Positions 61,510 through 64,000 of a DNA stretch of 64,000 nt are shown here, piece by piece. Numbering within the stretch: position 1 is the first letter of the stretch; each line of letters begins with the position of its first letter. The notes beneath the pieces were generated by a model. It saw only the letters and a program-made list of their open reading frames with translations, was not told the DNA's origin and searched no databases. Made by a program: the position numbers and the translations under genes. The stretch is from positions 146,184 to 210,183 of the forward strand of contig CANNZV010002620.1 of NCBI GenBank assembly GCA_947561585.1, written 5' to 3'. Source of the stretch: Caprella mutica (lineage: Eukaryota > Arthropoda > Malacostraca > Amphipoda > Caprellidae).

Positions 61510-62705
61510 CTGGTAAATAAAGTGCACAGTGATAGGTTAAAAACAACCACCAATAGTTGTAAATAAAATGCACAGTGAAGAGTTAAAACAACCACCAATA
61601 TATAGTTGTAAATAAAGTGCACAGTGATAGGTTAAAACAACCACCAATAGTTGTAAATAAAGTGCACAGTGAAGAGTTAAAACAACCACCAATAGTTGTA
61701 AATAAAGTGCACAGTGAAAGGTTAAAACAACCACCAATAGTTGTAAATAAAGTACACAGTGAAGAGTTAAAACAACCACCAATAGTTGTAAATAAAGTGC
61801 ACAGTGAAGAGTTAAAACAACCACCAATAGTTGTAAATAAAGTGCACAGTGAAGAGTTAAAACAACCACCAATAGTTGTAAATAAAGTGCACAGTGATAG
61901 GTTAAAACAACCACCAATAGTTGTAAATAAAGTGCACAGTGAAGAGTTGAAACAACCACCAATAGTTGTAAATAAAGTGCACAGTGAAAGGTTAAAACAA
62001 CCACCAATAGTTGTAAATAAAGTACACAGTGAAGAGTTAAAACAACCACCAATAGTTGTAAATAAAGTGCACAGTGAAGAGTTAAAACAACCACCAATAG
62101 TTGTAAATAAAGTGCACAGTGAAAGGTTAAAACAACCACCAATAGTTGTAAATAAAGTGCACAGTGAAGAGTTAAAACAACCACCAATAGTTGTAAATAA
62201 AGTGCACAGTGAAGAGTTAAAACAACCACCAATAGTTGTAAATAAAGTGCACAGTGAAGAGTTAAAACAACCACCAATAATTGTAAATATAGTGTACAGT
62301 GAAGAGTTAAAACAACCACAAATAGTTGTAAATAAAGTGCACAGTGAAGAGTTAAAACAACCACCAATAGTTGTAAATAAAGTGCACAGTGAAGAGTTAA
62401 AACAACCACCAATAGTTGTAAATAAAGTGCACAGTGAAGAGTTAAAACAACCACCAATAGTTGTAAATATAGTGTACAGTGAAGAGTTAAAACAACCACC
62501 AATAGTTGTAAATAAAGTGCACAGTGAAGAGTTAAAACAACCACCAATAGTTGTAAATATAGTGTACAGTGAAGAGTTAAAACAAACACCGATAGTTGTA
62601 AATAAAGTGCACAGTGAAGAGTTAAAACAACCACCAATAGTTGTAAATAAAGTGCACAGTGAAGAGTTTAACACAGCCAATAATAGGTTGTAAATAAAGT
62701 GCACA
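61510..62705. repeat. 45-bp minisatellite, about 26 units
   Basis: Unit: AAAGTGCACAGTGAAGAGTT, AAAACAACCACCAATAGTTG, TAAAT. Each unit carries AATAAA on the plus strand (as AAATAAAG). Variants GATAGG and GAAAGG replace GAAGAG and recur about every 135-225 bases. Because 45 is 15 codons, long spurious frames are open on both strands. Confidence 0.93.
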
Positions 62706-62867
62706 GTCTGCAACGATCTAACAGTCCGAAGTTCAAAATCTATTGGTCGTATTTTCAAACTAATTTAGCTTAATTGTTAAAAAGTTTCACCGTAAGAGAG
62801 TCATAAGTATTGCAAGAAATGTTTTTTCTCTCTATTCTGTCTCTGTTCTAATTTTAAAAATTCGTTT

Positions 62868-63296
62868 CAAGGGTGCACCGACAATTGGTCCCTTAACAAT
62901 TGAGTCCCAGACCAATCGTCCCACTACATTTGGGCCCACGACAATTGGGCTCCACGCCAATTGGACCCAGGACAATTGGTCCCCATGCCAATTGGGCCCA
63001 TGATTATTGGACCTCACGCTAATTGGGCTCCAAGACAAATGGTCCCATGACAATTGATCCCCAAAACAATTAGGCCCCACGCCAATTGGGCCCGCTACAT
63101 TTGGGCACCAGGCCAATTGGGGCAACGAAATTTGGGCTCCCCACCAATTGAGCCGATGACAATTGGGCCCCAATTGGACCTGGTACAATTAGGTCTCACT
63201 ACAATTGGGCCCAACACTAATTGGGCCCCAAGACATATATGGTCCCTTTACAATTGTGACCCAGAACAATTGAACCCAGTAAAAATTGGGGCAGCC
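62868..63296. repeat. Degenerate 'GACAATTGGGCCCC' array
   Basis: About 25 loosely spaced units of (G)CCAATTGGGCCC or ACAATTGGTCCC, 14-20 bases apart; CAATTG is the common palindromic core. No coding potential. Confidence 0.8.
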
Positions 63297-64000
63297 GACA
63301 CAATAAAGAAGTGTTTATTTTCTATTACAGTAACAATGGTCTTCAATTAATTAATACAAAAGTGCGCAAAAATATTCAACTTTTATTTTATTAAAGAAAT
63401 GCGTACATAATATTAAATTGTACTTAAGGCTTTATTAAAACTTTTTTGTTAAGTGTCTTTTAACCCCATATATTATAGAATAGATAGTAATAAGTTTAGT
63501 ATGGCTTAACGTCTGTTTCGAAACCAAAGACCACATCGCTGACGTCAAAAGGAAATTAAGTACAAGGGACTGGGAGAAGCTGTAAGAAGGAAAGTGGCTT
63601 CATGAACAAAATAACCTACAAAAAAGTGATAAAGCTCATGGATGCAGAAAATCTAGTAAAAAAATGAATTTTAAATAAAGATTTTTACACATTTTTTTAC
63701 GTATCTGAATATGTGGAACCGTATGATAAATCGAAACTTACCCTATCGCCAAAACTATTTTTCAGTTCATAAAATTACTGTTTAATTTATGTATCAAAAT
63801 TGTATAAATCAAAGTATCAAATAATTATAATTACTAAAATAATAATTATAATTACTAAAATAATAATTATAATTACTCACCTATACATACTGAGTGAGAG
63901 TTAAGCTATGTTTGAATTTTGAGATAAAATCATTTTCTTTAATCTAACTCATAGAAAATGAAATTTTTAAGGAGTTACGATTGTATAATAACTTAAGTCA
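63297..64000. other. Right edge of the window
   Basis: Contains GTTTCGAAACCAAAGACCAC to GATGCAGAAAATCTAG (63509-63657, shared with 34149 and 51971), a GGGTAAGTT-family MITE right arm (63690-63743), and a 20-bp AATAATTATAATTACTAA triplication (63815-63878). No gene is seen. Confidence 0.5.

Noticed and set aside
61537..62758. Open frames of 358-391 codons on both strands
   Set aside because: They are produced by the 45-bp tandem unit, which has no stop in several registers; the peptides are pure 15-residue repeats on both strands.

Overview
The window is AT-rich genomic DNA from an animal, almost certainly an insect. The evidence is introns with canonical GT..AG borders, a sevenless/ROS1-type receptor tyrosine kinase gene, an arthropod-style ADAM-TS-related protease, and a very high load of DNA-transposon derivatives, a Penelope-like retroelement and minisatellites. 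The species cannot be fixed from the sequence. A short assembly gap of N lies at 18232-18255.

Layout. (1) 417-10771, plus strand: 3' part of a secreted M12B (ADAM-TS-like) zinc metalloprotease gene. I could chain 15 constitutive-looking exons with matching splice phases, plus one duplicated exon pair (3309-3361 / 4040-4095) that looks mutually exclusive. Its 5' exons lie left of the window. (2) 10772-14212: intergenic, holding a decayed mariner-type element. (3) 14213-14944, minus strand: last two exons of a small multi-pass membrane protein. (4) 14945-22446: mostly repeats, with one isolated immunoglobulin-domain exon candidate at 16966-17037 (plus). (5) 22447-59865, minus strand: a complete sevenless (sev) gene of 34 exons. 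The order is signal peptide, Cys-rich start, alternating fibronectin III and YWTD-type propeller modules, transmembrane segment, tyrosine kinase, C-terminal tail. The exons chain in phase to about 2400 codons. The long tail frame (22447-23400) is out of frame with the exon that should lead into it. (6) 59866-64000: sev upstream flank, made of a nested transposon and tandem arrays.

The two best-supported genes are unrelated neighbours: a secreted protease, and a transmembrane receptor that in flies drives R7 photoreceptor fate through Drk/Sos/Ras. The introns of sev hold most of the unusual DNA. There is a Penelope-like element with an inverted copy of its own 3' end. There is a 61-bp satellite of about 36 units that appears to have grown out of an inverted-repeat transposon. 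Several MITE families have readable target-site duplications, and many minisatellites have units of 15-71 bp. All coordinates come from reading the sequence by eye; exon borders are inferred from splice signals and phase, with no transcript evidence.
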